A stretch of DNA of 49,416 nt, taken from DAOTYE01 sp034434915. Its GTDB lineage: Bacteria > Chloroflexota > Dehalococcoidia > Dehalococcoidales > RBG-16-60-22. Made by a program: the position numbers and the translations under genes. This document shows positions 23,257 to 31,831 of this stretch, one piece after another. Within the stretch, counting starts at the first letter, position 1. Every line of letters begins with the position of its first letter. Under the pieces are notes generated by a model. It ran no database searches. It was not told the DNA's origin and worked only from the letters and a program-made list of their open reading frames with translations. Where the stretch lies: the NCBI GenBank assembly GCA_034434915.1, contig DAOTYE010000015.1, positions 1-49,416 on the forward strand, read 5' to 3'.

Positions 23257-24669
23257 CTATCTCCTGAAGGCTCCGCCGGGTGCCGGTCTGGTGCGGACTT
23301 CAATGACCACTGTGTCACCCTCAGACAGCCCGCTCACAATCTCTGTCTGAAACTCATCGCTGAGGCCGGTGACCACTTCCCTCGTCTCTATCCTACCGGA
23401 AGCCATTACCTTGACCCAGCTTTTACCTTCTGCATCCTCGTCAATGGCGCGACTCGGCACGAGGAGGATGTTACTTTTCCTGCTGACGATGATGTCAGCA
23501 GAAGCGCTCATGCCGGCTCTAATGCCGGAGTCAGCGGGGTTAGTGAAGTTTATCTTCACTTTATACATCACCACACCCCCCACCACATTGGGCAGGGGGT
23601 AAATAGCCGTTACTGTGCCTTTGAATTCCTTCTTCGGGAGGGCATCCAGCGTGATGACCGCTTCCTGACCCGGCATAACCTCAGCTATGTCTATCTCATC
23701 AAGCTCAACGTTAAGCTCCATCTGGCTCAGGTCAACGAGATGGAAGATAGGCATCGTTGGCGTAATGGTGTCCCCTTCTTCAGCTCTGACCCTGCTGATA
23801 ACTCCGTCAAACGGTGCGGTGATGACGGCGTGAGCCAGGTTCCTCTGCGCCTCGGCAAGCGATTGCTCAGCAAGCTTGACTGACCCTTTACCCGCCTGCA
23901 CCTGCAGTTCCCTTAGGGCAATCTCTTCATTTAGCTTGTCTAGGTTTCTCAAGGCATCTGCCACTGATTTCTCTGCCGCCTCCACCTGCATCTTCTTGAT
24001 GGCTACTTCTTCCGTGTCATATCCGGCAAGCTGGGCTTTGAGCTTGGCTTCAGCCGCGGCGTAATTGGCTTGCGCATTGGCTACCGTGCGCGTCCACATC
24101 TCCACCTGCGCTGGAGTGCTTGCCGCCGCCAGACCGTCCAGGGCATATTGCAAAAATGTCTGCGCTTTATCTAAATCTGCTTGTGCCTTCTCCACCTCAG
24201 GCCAGCGGTAAACGTCCTTAGCTTTGTCTAGGTTATATTGAGCGGTGCGCAAATTGATTTGGGCATTCAATAGCGCCAGTTCCAGCTTTGCCTTTTTGTC
24301 CTTCGTCACGCTCAATTCATATTCATAGCTCGCGCTGGTCAGCCGGGCTTGAACCAGTGATGCCTCTGCCTGGCTGACCGCCAGTTCTAAAGCGCCCGTA
24401 TCCAGCTTGGCGAGAGTCTGTCCCTGTTTGACCGCATCATTTTCTTTCACGAATATCTTTTCAATCCTGCCGCTGACGCCGAAGCTCAAGTTAGCGTCAT
24501 GGGAAATCTCAATATAACCATTGCTGTCTACGGCTACGGTCAAATCACCACGCTTCACCGGTATAAGTTGCTGTTCAGTTTGCTCTGCCTGTCCCAGGCA
24601 GCCGGTGATGCCAATGAGAACCAGTGCCATCACCAGAACAGCTGTAATCACAATTCCCGGTCTTTTCAT
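23257..24669 (-). CDS. MacA/HlyD-type adaptor lipoprotein
   Basis: The 470-residue protein starts with a lipoprotein signal peptide ending in GITGC (lipidated Cys24). A biotinyl-lipoyl domain follows, split around a long alpha-helical hairpin (about 90-270, heavy in A, K, L and Q) predicted as coiled coil. Beta-barrel and membrane-proximal domains come after it (PTMPIFHLVDLSQMELNVELDE, about 302-323). It partners the ATPase and permease downstream. In an organism likely to have one membrane, it would act without an outer membrane channel. The MarR-type regulator lies 22 bp upstream. Confidence 0.93.
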   Translation of the reverse strand: MKRPGIVITAVLVMALVLIGITGCLGQAEQTEQQLIPVKRGDLTVAVDSNGYIEISHDANLSFGVSGRIEKIFVKENDAVKQGQTLAKLDTGALELAVSQAEASLVQARLTSASYEYELSVTKDKKAKLELALLNAQINLRTAQYNLDKAKDVYRWPEVEKAQADLDKAQTFLQYALDGLAAASTPAQVEMWTRTVANAQANYAAAEAKLKAQLAGYDTEEVAIKKMQVEAAEKSVADALRNLDKLNEEIALRELQVQAGKGSVKLAEQSLAEAQRNLAHAVITAPFDGVISRVRAEEGDTITPTMPIFHLVDLSQMELNVELDEIDIAEVMPGQEAVITLDALPKKEFKGTVTAIYPLPNVVGGVVMYKVKINFTNPADSGIRAGMSASADIIVSRKSNILLVPSRAIDEDAEGKSWVKVMASGRIETREVVTGLSDEFQTEIVSGLSEGDTVVIEVRTRPAPGGAFRR

Positions 24670-24691
24670 CGTTTTTCATGCCTCCATATTA

Positions 24692-25189
24692 TTAAGATAG
24701 CGGTGAGACTGAAGTTTCCCGCTTATGTTTTTGTTCCCACTGTCTGAGCAGGGCAGGGAACTTGCGCTCCAGGAAAGAATACAAACTTTTCATTTCTTGA
24801 AGGTGTTTTCTCACTGCCGGCGCTTTATCTGCAAGGAGTTTTAGTCCGTGTTCTGCCAGGCACCGCACCATTCTCAGCTCCTCCTCAATTCCATGCCGTA
24901 TCAGCTGGCGGCTGGCATCAGCCCTGAGACGGAAATAGTCACGCCTGACACCGGGCAGGCTGAAGCGCTCAATCAGCCCGGTCTGGATGAGGAGGCGGGT
25001 CATACTGCTGATTGCCCCCTTGCTGACAAGGAGCGCCTGAGCAATATCCTCAGCTGATTGCTGGGGATGGTGAGCGATGACCAGCCAGCCGAAGATTCTG
25101 CCGGACATGCGCGGTAGCCCGGTCTGCTCAAAGACTAAGCCCATCTCCTCCACGAACTGCCTTTCTGCGGCGCTCACGCTATTCTTCAT
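24692..25189 (-). CDS. MarR/GbsR-type regulator of the export operon
   Basis: The 165-residue protein has a winged helix (about 40-95) with the recognition region QSAEDIAQALLVSKGAISSMTRLLIQTGLIE and a C-terminal helical dimerisation part. The layout is that of GbsR-type MarR proteins. I chose ATG 25189, preceded by AGGGG; GTG 25198 is possible. It is the first gene of the regulator-adaptor-ATPase-permease operon, so repression of its own operon by binding the AT-rich promoter is likely. Confidence 0.87.
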   Translation of the reverse strand: MKNSVSAAERQFVEEMGLVFEQTGLPRMSGRIFGWLVIAHHPQQSAEDIAQALLVSKGAISSMTRLLIQTGLIERFSLPGVRRDYFRLRADASRQLIRHGIEEELRMVRCLAEHGLKLLADKAPAVRKHLQEMKSLYSFLERKFPALLRQWEQKHKRETSVSPLS

Positions 25190-25219
25190 AAGTCTCACCC
25201 CTGCTGGACAACTGCGCGT

Positions 25220-25248
25220 AGTATAACTGGTAGAAAATGTTTTGTCAA
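25220..25248 (-). promoter_or_regulatory. Promoter of the MarR-MacAB operon
   Basis: On the minus strand, TTGACA (25248-25243), 17 bp and TATACT (25225-25220) make a near-consensus promoter. The upstream 60 bp (to about 25305) is very AT-rich, with repeated TAGTAAA and a GAAAATTC-like motif, a plausible UP element or operator. Confidence 0.78.
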
Positions 25249-25340
25249 TATAGTAAATAGTAAATTTTTAGAAAATTCAGAAAATAGTGAAATAATTCTT
25301 AAAATGGGGATGAGCGGTATGGTGGGGACTGGTTCAAAGG

Positions 25341-26141
25341 CTACCTGCCCAGTTCCTGGGCGCGTTGGTAGGCGGCAGTCACTGCCTGCAGGACGAGGTT
25401 GCTGAAATTGCCCTGCTCAAAGCGGGCAATAGCGGCGGCAGTGGTACCTCCCGGGGAAGTCACCTGGCGGCGTAGCTCAGCAGGAGGCTTGCCGGATTTC
25501 TGGAGGAGATGAACGGAGCCGAGCATGGTCTGCATGACGAGCTGTCCGGCTATGTCCCGGGGTATGCCAATCTTCACGGCGGCATCAGTGAGCGCTTCCA
25601 CAAACAGGAAAAAATATGCCGGACCGCTCCCGCTCACCGCAGTTGCCATGTCAATATACTTCTCATCGTCAGCGTAGGTTTCTTTTCCCATCACGCTTAG
25701 TATGGCTTGTGCCTGCTTTTTTTGTGTGGCGGTGACTTCCGGCGTCACCGTCCAGACGCTCATGCCCATGCCAATCTGCGCGGGAGTATTGGGCATGACT
25801 CTCACAATGGCGTCATGAGCCAGTCCCTGCCGCAGTGTGGCAATCCGCGCCCCGGCGATGATGGAAAGGACAAGCTGAGACGGTTCAAAAGCGCCTTTCA
25901 GGTCGGTCATGATTTCAGCCAGGTTCTGTGGCTTGATTGCCAGAACGGTAATCTCGCTCCTGCTCACCGCCTCGCGATTTTTGTCGGTCACATTGATGCC
26001 GTAGCTCTGTGCCAGGTGCTGGCGGCGTTCAGGCTTAATATCGCTTGCCCAGATATCTTGGGGTGTGCTCAGCTTCTGGCTCAGGACGGCAGAAAGCATC
26101 GCCTCTCCCATCGCCCCGCCGCCGATGAATGCGATTTTCAT
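25341..26141 (-). CDS. proC: Pyrroline-5-carboxylate reductase
   Basis: ProC makes the last step of proline synthesis, reducing pyrroline-5-carboxylate with NAD(P)H. The Rossmann motif AFIGGGAMGEAML (4-16), VMPNTPAQIGMG (about 114) and the signature SGSGPAYFFLFVEALTDAAV (about 169-188) are present. At 266 residues the length is normal. It follows leuS by only five bases and is thus co-transcribed with it. Confidence 0.96.
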   Translation of the reverse strand: MKIAFIGGGAMGEAMLSAVLSQKLSTPQDIWASDIKPERRQHLAQSYGINVTDKNREAVSRSEITVLAIKPQNLAEIMTDLKGAFEPSQLVLSIIAGARIATLRQGLAHDAIVRVMPNTPAQIGMGMSVWTVTPEVTATQKKQAQAILSVMGKETYADDEKYIDMATAVSGSGPAYFFLFVEALTDAAVKIGIPRDIAGQLVMQTMLGSVHLLQKSGKPPAELRRQVTSPGGTTAAAIARFEQGNFSNLVLQAVTAAYQRAQELGR

Positions 26142-26146
26142 TCAGA

Positions 26147-28594
26147 CTACCTCACCACGATGTTGACCAGCTTGCCGGGGACGTAGATGATTTTAGCCAC
26201 GCTTTGATTATTGATGTACGCCTTTATTTTATCACGCTCCAGGACAAGCTTTTTCGCTGTTTCCTCAGTGATTGAGGCAGGCACGGTCATCTTATCACGC
26301 ACCTTGCCGTTTATCTGGATGACAAGGGTGATTTCCTCTTCTTTTGCCAGTGCCTCGTCCCAGCTGGGCCATTTCTGATTGTGGATGCTGTATTCATGAC
26401 CTGTAAGCTGCCATAACTCCTCAGCGAAGTGTGGTGTTGAAGGCGCCAAAAGCTTCAGCAGGGTCGTGATGCACTCATTCCACGTTGATTGCGGCACCGC
26501 ACCAGCCTCTTTAGCTCTGGAGAGGGCGTTGGTATATTCCATGAGCGCGGCAATCATAGTGTTAAACTGGAAGGCATCTATATCTTCCGTAACCTTTTTT
26601 ATGGTCTGATGGGTGAGCCGCGTCAGTTCTTTGAGCGCTTTGCCGTCACCGTCTGTTGATTTTGTCTCATATGGTTCCAGCACCAGGTTCCAGATTCGGT
26701 TGAGCCAGCGGGTGACGCCGCTGATACTGCTGTCATCCCATTCCCCGCCCTGCTCCCAGGGACCGAGGAACATCAGATAGACACGCACCGCGTCCGCGCC
26801 AATTTCATTGACATAATCGTCCGGGGTGACCACATTGCCTTTTGATTTGCTCATCTTCTGCTTCTGGGCGATGATGGTGCCCTGATTAAAGAGCTTGAGG
26901 AATGGTTCACTGAAATCAACCAGCTTCATGTCCCGCAGGGCTTTGATGAAAAAGCGTGAATATAGAAGGTGCATCACGGCATGTTCCGCGCCGCCGGTGT
27001 AGATATCCACTGGCATCCATTTTTTGACTTTAGCGCTGTCATACGGCGCACGGTCAAAGTGCGGACTGCAGTAGCGCAGGAAATACCAGGAGGAGCACAT
27101 AAAGGTGTCCATGGTGTCCGTCTCACGTTTTGCCGGACCTTTGCATCTGGGGCAGGTGGTGTTGACCCATTTCTCATTGTATTTCAGCGGGGATTCCCCG
27201 GTGGGCTTGAAGTCTGCCTCTTCCGGCAGGAGCACGGGCAGGTCTTTCTCAGGCACAGGGACAATGCCGCACTTATCACAGTAAATTATGGGAATGGGCG
27301 CGCCCCAGTAGCGCTGGCGGGAGATGAGCCAGTCACGGATGCGGTAGCTCACGGTACGTCTGCCCCACCGTTTCTTTTCCAGGAACTCAGAAACGGCAGC
27401 AATGCCTTTTTCATTCGGCATCCCGTTGAACTGTCCTGAGTTCACCATGATGCCTGGCCCAATATACGCCGCATCCAGCTCCTTGCCGTCCCAGTTAGGC
27501 GGGGCGATGACCACCCGGATGGGCAAATTATACTTTTTGGCAAAGGCGAAATCGCGTTCATCGTGGGCGGGGACACCCATTACCGCCCCGGTGCCGTAGC
27601 TCAAGAGCACGTAGTCCGCAATCCATATGGGCACCTTTTCTCCGTTGAGCCGGTTGGTGCAGTAAGCGCCGATGAAGACGCCATCCTTTTCCTTCTCTGT
27701 GGACAGGCGCTCAATATCACTCATGCGCTTTGACTTGGCGATGTAATCTTCTACTTCTTGCTTCTTTTCCGGTGCCGTCAGCACTGCCACGAGCGGATGC
27801 TCCGGGGCGAGCACCATGAACGTCACGCCGAAGGTGGTATCAGGGCGGGTGGTGAAGACTCTGATTTCCTTTTCTTTGGTCGCCGGATGGTCAAGGGCGA
27901 ATGAGATTTCTGTGCCATAGCTTTTGCCAATCCAGTTCTTCTGCATGGTTTTGATGCGTTCCGGCCAATCAATGCCGTCAAACTGAAGCAATTCATCGGC
28001 GTATCTGGTGATGCGGAAGAACCACTGCTCAAGCTCCTTGCGCGTCACCGGCGTATTACAGCGCCAGCAGGAGGCATTGACCACCTGCTCATTGGCGAGC
28101 ACCACCTGGCACTGGGGGCACCAGACGACGGGCGCCCTGGTGCGGTAGGCTAATCCAGCTTCATACAGCTTGAGGAAGAACCACTCCGTCCATTTATAGT
28201 ATTCCGGCGCGCAGGTGATGACCTCGCGACTCCAATCGTAAATCGCGCCGATAGTTTTAAGCTGGCGCCTCATGTTCTCAATGTTCTGCATCGTCCAGGT
28301 GGCGGGGTGGATGCCGCGCTTGATGGCGGCGTTGTCCGCTGGCATGCCGAAGGCGTCAAACCCCATGGGGTGAAGCACGTTATAGCCCTGCATCCTTTTG
28401 AAGCGGGCATGCACGTCAGACGGCGCCATGGCATACCAGTGCCCGATGTGGAGGTCGCCAGAGGTATAGGGGAACATGGTCAGGGCATACCATTTGGGAC
28501 GCGGGTCATCATCATTTACCTGATAGAGCTTGTCCGCCTCCCACTTTTTCTGCCATTTCTTTTCTATTTCAACTGGATTATAAGCAGGTATCAT
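26147..28594 (-). CDS. leuS: Leucyl-tRNA synthetase
   Basis: This class I synthetase charges tRNA-Leu. HIGH is at about residues 50-53 (DLHIGHWYAM) and KMSKSKGN at about 579. The CP1 editing domain is recognisable from the TTRPDTTFG motif at about 248, and a zinc-knuckle-like pair is at about 437 (YCDKC) and 477 (CPRC). At 815 residues it is a bacterial LeuRS, a little shorter than in E. coli. AAGGG precedes the ATG. No T-box leader is recognisable upstream. Confidence 0.97.
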   Translation of the reverse strand: MIPAYNPVEIEKKWQKKWEADKLYQVNDDDPRPKWYALTMFPYTSGDLHIGHWYAMAPSDVHARFKRMQGYNVLHPMGFDAFGMPADNAAIKRGIHPATWTMQNIENMRRQLKTIGAIYDWSREVITCAPEYYKWTEWFFLKLYEAGLAYRTRAPVVWCPQCQVVLANEQVVNASCWRCNTPVTRKELEQWFFRITRYADELLQFDGIDWPERIKTMQKNWIGKSYGTEISFALDHPATKEKEIRVFTTRPDTTFGVTFMVLAPEHPLVAVLTAPEKKQEVEDYIAKSKRMSDIERLSTEKEKDGVFIGAYCTNRLNGEKVPIWIADYVLLSYGTGAVMGVPAHDERDFAFAKKYNLPIRVVIAPPNWDGKELDAAYIGPGIMVNSGQFNGMPNEKGIAAVSEFLEKKRWGRRTVSYRIRDWLISRQRYWGAPIPIIYCDKCGIVPVPEKDLPVLLPEEADFKPTGESPLKYNEKWVNTTCPRCKGPAKRETDTMDTFMCSSWYFLRYCSPHFDRAPYDSAKVKKWMPVDIYTGGAEHAVMHLLYSRFFIKALRDMKLVDFSEPFLKLFNQGTIIAQKQKMSKSKGNVVTPDDYVNEIGADAVRVYLMFLGPWEQGGEWDDSSISGVTRWLNRIWNLVLEPYETKSTDGDGKALKELTRLTHQTIKKVTEDIDAFQFNTMIAALMEYTNALSRAKEAGAVPQSTWNECITTLLKLLAPSTPHFAEELWQLTGHEYSIHNQKWPSWDEALAKEEEITLVIQINGKVRDKMTVPASITEETAKKLVLERDKIKAYINNQSVAKIIYVPGKLVNIVVR

Positions 28595-28884
28595 ATGTTT
28601 TCCCTTTCCAGAAAAAGAATTAACGTATCATGTGATTTGAGAGGAAACTGCCGCTGATGCCCCTTCCCTTAGTTGGGGAAGGGGAAAGTAAGTGTGAGGA
28701 AAGCAGAACATTTATCACGTGTTTTGATTTGCTGGCAAAAAGTAACGCCCATTTCTTGAGTAAGTGTAACGCAAATTATCTTATCCCGTCAACAGCAGGA
28801 AGTGCGCCATGCACCTGCCAGTAAAAAGGAGAGAAGCTGGACTTTGCATCCAGCTTCCCTTAAGACCGGTCTAGATATTCAAAT
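28595..28884. other. Intergenic region between leuS and the zinc-ribbon gene
   Basis: This gap of about 290 bp holds no gene I can support. It contains a GC-rich hairpin, CCCCTTCCC (28660-28668) pairing with GGGAAGGGG (28676-28684), without a T-tract on either side, and the terminator described next. The hairpin may be a dispersed palindrome or part of the leuS 5' leader. Confidence 0.5.
28822..28857 (-). terminator. Intrinsic terminator of the DUF5679 gene
   Basis: On the minus strand GAAGCTGGA (28857-28849) pairs with TCCAGCTTC (28841-28833) across a 7-nt loop, followed by TCTCCTTTTT. It lies 27 bp after the stop of the small gene. Confidence 0.8.
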
Positions 28885-29025
28885 TTAGCCCTTGCCGATG
28901 CGGAACATCTTGGTGCCGCAGGTGGGGCAGGTACCCTGAGTGGCAGATTTCTTGTTCTTCATGGTGATTGCCTTGGGGTTCTTCATTTCTTTCTTGGCGC
29001 GGCACTTGACACAATAGGCTTGCAT
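28885..29025 (-). CDS. 46-residue zinc-ribbon protein (DUF5679 type)
   Basis: The frame is too short for most gene finders, but support is strong: GGAGG ahead of the ATG at 29025, a good promoter, and a terminator. The protein has two CxxC pairs: YCVKCRAKKEM near the start and CPTCGTKMFRIGKG at the end, with a basic middle (NPKAITMKNKKSATQG). This is the DUF5679 pattern, common in Chloroflexota. The basic charge and zinc ribbon suggest RNA or ribosome binding, but no function is established. Confidence 0.85.
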   Translation of the reverse strand: MQAYCVKCRAKKEMKNPKAITMKNKKSATQGTCPTCGTKMFRIGKG

Positions 29026-29053
29026 CCTTTACCTCCTTAAGTATTTTGAAGCT

Positions 29054-29082
29054 AGAATAAACTATTCTGAACGTAATGTCAA
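29054..29082 (-). promoter_or_regulatory. Promoter of the DUF5679 gene with an inverted repeat
   Basis: On the minus strand, TTGACA (29082-29077), 17 bp and TATTCT (29059-29054) precede the gene by 28 bp. The -10 is one arm of a perfect inverted repeat, AGAATA-AAC-TATTCT (29054-29068), a possible operator. Confidence 0.62.
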
Positions 29083-29230
29083 TAGGCTGGACACTCAATC
29101 AGCGCTGTACCTGAGCGTCAAGACTGCCTGAGCCTAGCTGAGATTGCTATATCGGCTCAGCGTGTGCCTTCTCTCTCTGCACTGTGCTCATTTGTGCTCT
29201 TTCGTGCTAATCATAGCTTACTGATGCCCT
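29083..29230. other. Non-coding gap with short imperfect repeats
   Basis: There is no supported gene. CTGAGCC (29128-29134) and GGCTCAG (29154-29160) could pair across 19 nt. Downstream, TGTGCTC-like units recur near 29181-29205. Neither matches an RNA family that I recognise. Confidence 0.4.
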
Positions 29231-29467
29231 CTAGGGCGTCTTCTGCTCTGCTTGTGCCGTATCCTTTCGCCTGCTGAAGGCTAAGATATAGATAATTGGT
29301 AATATACCCAAGGTATTAATGATGAGCACGCAGATGAACCAGGCAAGGTGCCCGTTTCTTGCCGCCCGCCACATGGCGATTCCTTTCCAGACTGCCTCCC
29401 AGATAAAAGCAAGAATGATGAGCGCCAACATCAGACCATTCCGTGCCGGGAACCAAGCATTAATCAT
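29231..29467 (-). CDS. Small membrane protein (DUF5652-like)
   Basis: The 78-residue protein has two membrane helices: LMLALIILAFIWEAVWKGIAMW and HLAWFICVLIINTLGILPIIYI. WKGIAMWRAARNGHLAWF between them, and NTLGILPIIYI, fit the DUF5652 pattern. The tail is charged. ATG 29467 follows AGGAGG. It is divergent from the methyltransferase gene, from which it is separated by about 90 bp. No function is known. Confidence 0.75.
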   Translation of the reverse strand: MINAWFPARNGLMLALIILAFIWEAVWKGIAMWRAARNGHLAWFICVLIINTLGILPIIYILAFSRRKDTAQAEQKTP

Positions 29468-29510
29468 AACAGTACCTCCTGAGCACATTATACCTGAAGG
29501 AGGCAATATT

Positions 29511-29539
29511 TTGCTTGAGCATCATAAATCACCTATAAT
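29511..29539 (+). promoter_or_regulatory. Promoter of the membrane-anchored methyltransferase
   Basis: TTGCTT (29511-29516), 17 bp and a perfect TATAAT (29534-29539). The TTG that could extend the gene upstream overlaps this -10, which supports ATG 29557 as the start. Confidence 0.72.
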
Positions 29540-29556
29540 TGGTAGTTCAAGGGGCG

Positions 29557-30201
29557 ATGATGTCCACGCTAAATAATATTTTAATTCTGTTTGTCGCTAT
29601 CTTTTTCTATCTGCTTATCGCCCGTTTTTTGAGAAAGCTATTGCATGCGCCTGCGCCGCCTATTATTGGCCGTGGCCTGGACAGCAATTTCCGGCGCTGG
29701 ATGCAGCCAGCGGAAAAGGTGGTGGCGCGTAGCGGCATCAGAAACGGCATGACGGTGCTGGACCTCGGCTGTGGCAGTGGTGCCTATACCACCTTCTTTG
29801 CCCGGGCGGCAGGAGAGAGAGGTAAAGTGTACGCCATTGACCTGCAACCCAAAATGCTGGCTCAGCTCGCCCGCAAACTATTAAAGCCGGAGAACGCAGA
29901 CATACACAATATTGAGTTCAAGGAAGCAGACGCCTATCATCTGCCTTTTGAAAATGATTTCTTTGATGCCGTTTGCATGGTGACTGTTCTTCCGGAGATA
30001 CCGGACAAACATAAAGCCCTCAGCGAGGTGCTGAGGGTGCTCAAGCCGGGTGGTTTCCTGGCGGTAACCGAGTTTTTCCCTGACCCGGACTACCCCTGGC
30101 GCAGTACTACCATCAAGCTGGGCACGCGGGAAGGGTTCATCCTTGATGCCAGCGAGGGGAATTTCTGGAACTATACCGTGCGGTTCAAGAAACCGTCTTA
30201 G
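29557..30201 (+). CDS. Membrane-anchored class I SAM methyltransferase
   Basis: This 214-residue protein opens with a hydrophobic helix (about 5-24, NNILILFVAIFFYLLIARFL) and then a basic stretch. A methyltransferase domain follows, with motif I VLDLGCGSGAYT (about 67-78), the acidic residue after strand 2 (AIDLQ, about 92) and the post-motif region EVLRVLKPGGFLAVTEF. The UbiE/COQ5-like style suggests a small hydrophobic substrate such as a quinone or lipid, but this is inference. It starts at ATG 29557 or 29560. Confidence 0.85.
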   Translation: MMSTLNNILILFVAIFFYLLIARFLRKLLHAPAPPIIGRGLDSNFRRWMQPAEKVVARSGIRNGMTVLDLGCGSGAYTTFFARAAGERGKVYAIDLQPKMLAQLARKLLKPENADIHNIEFKEADAYHLPFENDFFDAVCMVTVLPEIPDKHKALSEVLRVLKPGGFLAVTEFFPDPDYPWRSTTIKLGTREGFILDASEGNFWNYTVRFKKPS

Positions 30202-30361
30202 CTACCGTGGAAAATGACATTGACACGGAAAAAGGATTGCTCTGCGGCGGTGTGGTGGTTTTTCCCTTTCTTACCGGCGCTGGAGCCATGGCAATAGTGG
30301 CACTGCTAGTCCCCTCAATGCCGGCGGAAAAGAGAAGGCTGACCTCAGCCAGGGCAACCAT
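30202..30361. other. Gap between the methyltransferase and nuoN
   Basis: The two genes converge. A minus-strand frame of about 57 codons spans the gap, but it has no ribosome binding site, a low-complexity product and overlaps the methyltransferase end, so I do not call it. No terminator with a T-tract is visible. Confidence 0.4.
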
Positions 30362-31819
30362 TTAGAAAACCACGATTTTTGCGGCAAACTCGGCGAGCTT
30401 CATGGCGAAGCCCGGCATGATGCCGAGTATAATGACGCCGGCGCAGGAGATGATGAGCGCCAGCCTCAGCGCACCACCTGACGGCACACGCTCCGCAGAA
30501 GGTGCTTCTCCCAGCCACATCACCTTTGCCACCCTCAGGTAGTAGTAGGCGGAGATGACGCTATTGATGACCGCAATGATGACCAGCCACAGCAAGCCGT
30601 GTTTGACCGCCGCGCTGAAAATGTAGAATTTAGCCATGAAGCCGGACGCTGGTGGAATGCCGATGAGTGAGACCAGGCACAGCGTCAGGGCTAATGCCAG
30701 GAGCGGCGCACGCTTGCCCATGCCGGCGAAATCTTCAATCTGGTCGCTGTCCAGCTTGCTGGAAATAGCGATGATGGCAATGAAAGCCCCGAGATTGGTC
30801 ACGGCGTAGCTGGCGAGGAAAAAGAGGATACTGCTTCTTCCCAGCGCGTCAGTCACCGCTGAGAAGCCGATGGTTGCCAGACCCACCATGAGATAGCCCG
30901 CCTGGGCGATGCTGGAGTAACCGAGAAGCCGTTTGATGTTGCTTTGAGGGATGGCGACAATGTTGCCGATGGTCATGCTGATTGCCGCCAGCACAGCAAA
31001 GATAACGCCCCAGTTCAGGCTCAGCCACGGCAGGCTGAAGGCGGAGAAGAAGACGCGGATGATGACCGCAAAGCCCGCCGCCTTGCTGGCGACGGAGAGG
31101 TAAGCGGTGATGGGAGTGGGCGCGCCTTCATAGACATCAGGCACCCACATCTGGAAGGGCACCGCGGCAATCTTAAAGCCGAAGCCGGCAATGAGGAGCA
31201 CAATGCCTAGAATGAGCGCTGGGCTTGATGCAAGGGTGGATAGCTTCATGGACTGGAGCACTCCGGCAATGTCGCCAAGCTGGGTCTTGCCGGTATAACC
31301 GAAGACGAGCGCCATACCATATAGCAGTACTGCAGAAGCCAGCGCTCCCAGCAGGAGATATTTCAGCGAAGCTTCGGTTGATTTGCTGTCTTTCAGGAAG
31401 CCCACGAGGGCGTACAGTGAGATGCTGGTCAGCTCCAGCGCAATGTAAACCGAAATCAAATCAGTGGCGGCGGACATGAGCATCATGCCCAGCGTGGCAA
31501 GGAGCAGGAGCGCATAGTATTCGCCCTGGATGTGGGAGAACCTGGCGGCGTAGTCCATTGAGAACAGGACTGCCAGAGTCGCCGTGCCGATGAACAAGAG
31601 CTTGAAAAAGACGGCGAAGTTATCCAGCGCCAGCATCTTATTGAAAAGTGGCGCATAGCCGCCTCCCCACATGGCAACGGCGATTCCGCCGGCAATGAGC
31701 AATCCGATGATGCTGACAATGGCGAGAGTCTTCTTCTGTTTGACGGCAAAATCAAGCAATACAACAAGCGCAGCAAAGAAAGCCAGCGTAAGTTCCGGTA
31801 TCAACAGCGTCAGATTCAA
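30362..31819 (-). CDS. nuoN: Complex I membrane subunit NuoN
   Basis: NuoN is one of three antiporter-like proton-channel subunits of complex I. The 485-residue protein has about 14 membrane helices, the family's LGYSSIAQAGYLMVGLA motif (about 293-309) and a helix with the conserved lysine in the KIAAVPFQMWVPDVYEGAP region (about 214-232). It is the last gene of the nuo operon, 12 bp after nuoM. Confidence 0.96.
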   Translation of the reverse strand: MNLTLLIPELTLAFFAALVVLLDFAVKQKKTLAIVSIIGLLIAGGIAVAMWGGGYAPLFNKMLALDNFAVFFKLLFIGTATLAVLFSMDYAARFSHIQGEYYALLLLATLGMMLMSAATDLISVYIALELTSISLYALVGFLKDSKSTEASLKYLLLGALASAVLLYGMALVFGYTGKTQLGDIAGVLQSMKLSTLASSPALILGIVLLIAGFGFKIAAVPFQMWVPDVYEGAPTPITAYLSVASKAAGFAVIIRVFFSAFSLPWLSLNWGVIFAVLAAISMTIGNIVAIPQSNIKRLLGYSSIAQAGYLMVGLATIGFSAVTDALGRSSILFFLASYAVTNLGAFIAIIAISSKLDSDQIEDFAGMGKRAPLLALALTLCLVSLIGIPPASGFMAKFYIFSAAVKHGLLWLVIIAVINSVISAYYYLRVAKVMWLGEAPSAERVPSGGALRLALIISCAGVIILGIMPGFAMKLAEFAAKIVVF

Positions 31820-31831
31820 TCTTTGCTCCTT

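Noticed and set aside
25250..25300. Direct repeats of TAGTAAA as a replication origin or DnaA cluster
   Set aside because: No DnaA box is present. The AT-rich stretch sits at a strong promoter and is better explained as an UP element or operator.
28595..28660. A T-box riboswitch upstream of leuS
   Set aside because: No T-box consensus (AGGGTGGNACCGCG-like) or specifier hairpin is visible in the leader.
30189..30361. A 57-codon minus-strand frame between nuoN and the methyltransferase
   Set aside because: No ribosome binding site, a Ser/Thr/Pro-rich product with no pattern, and overlap with a real gene end.
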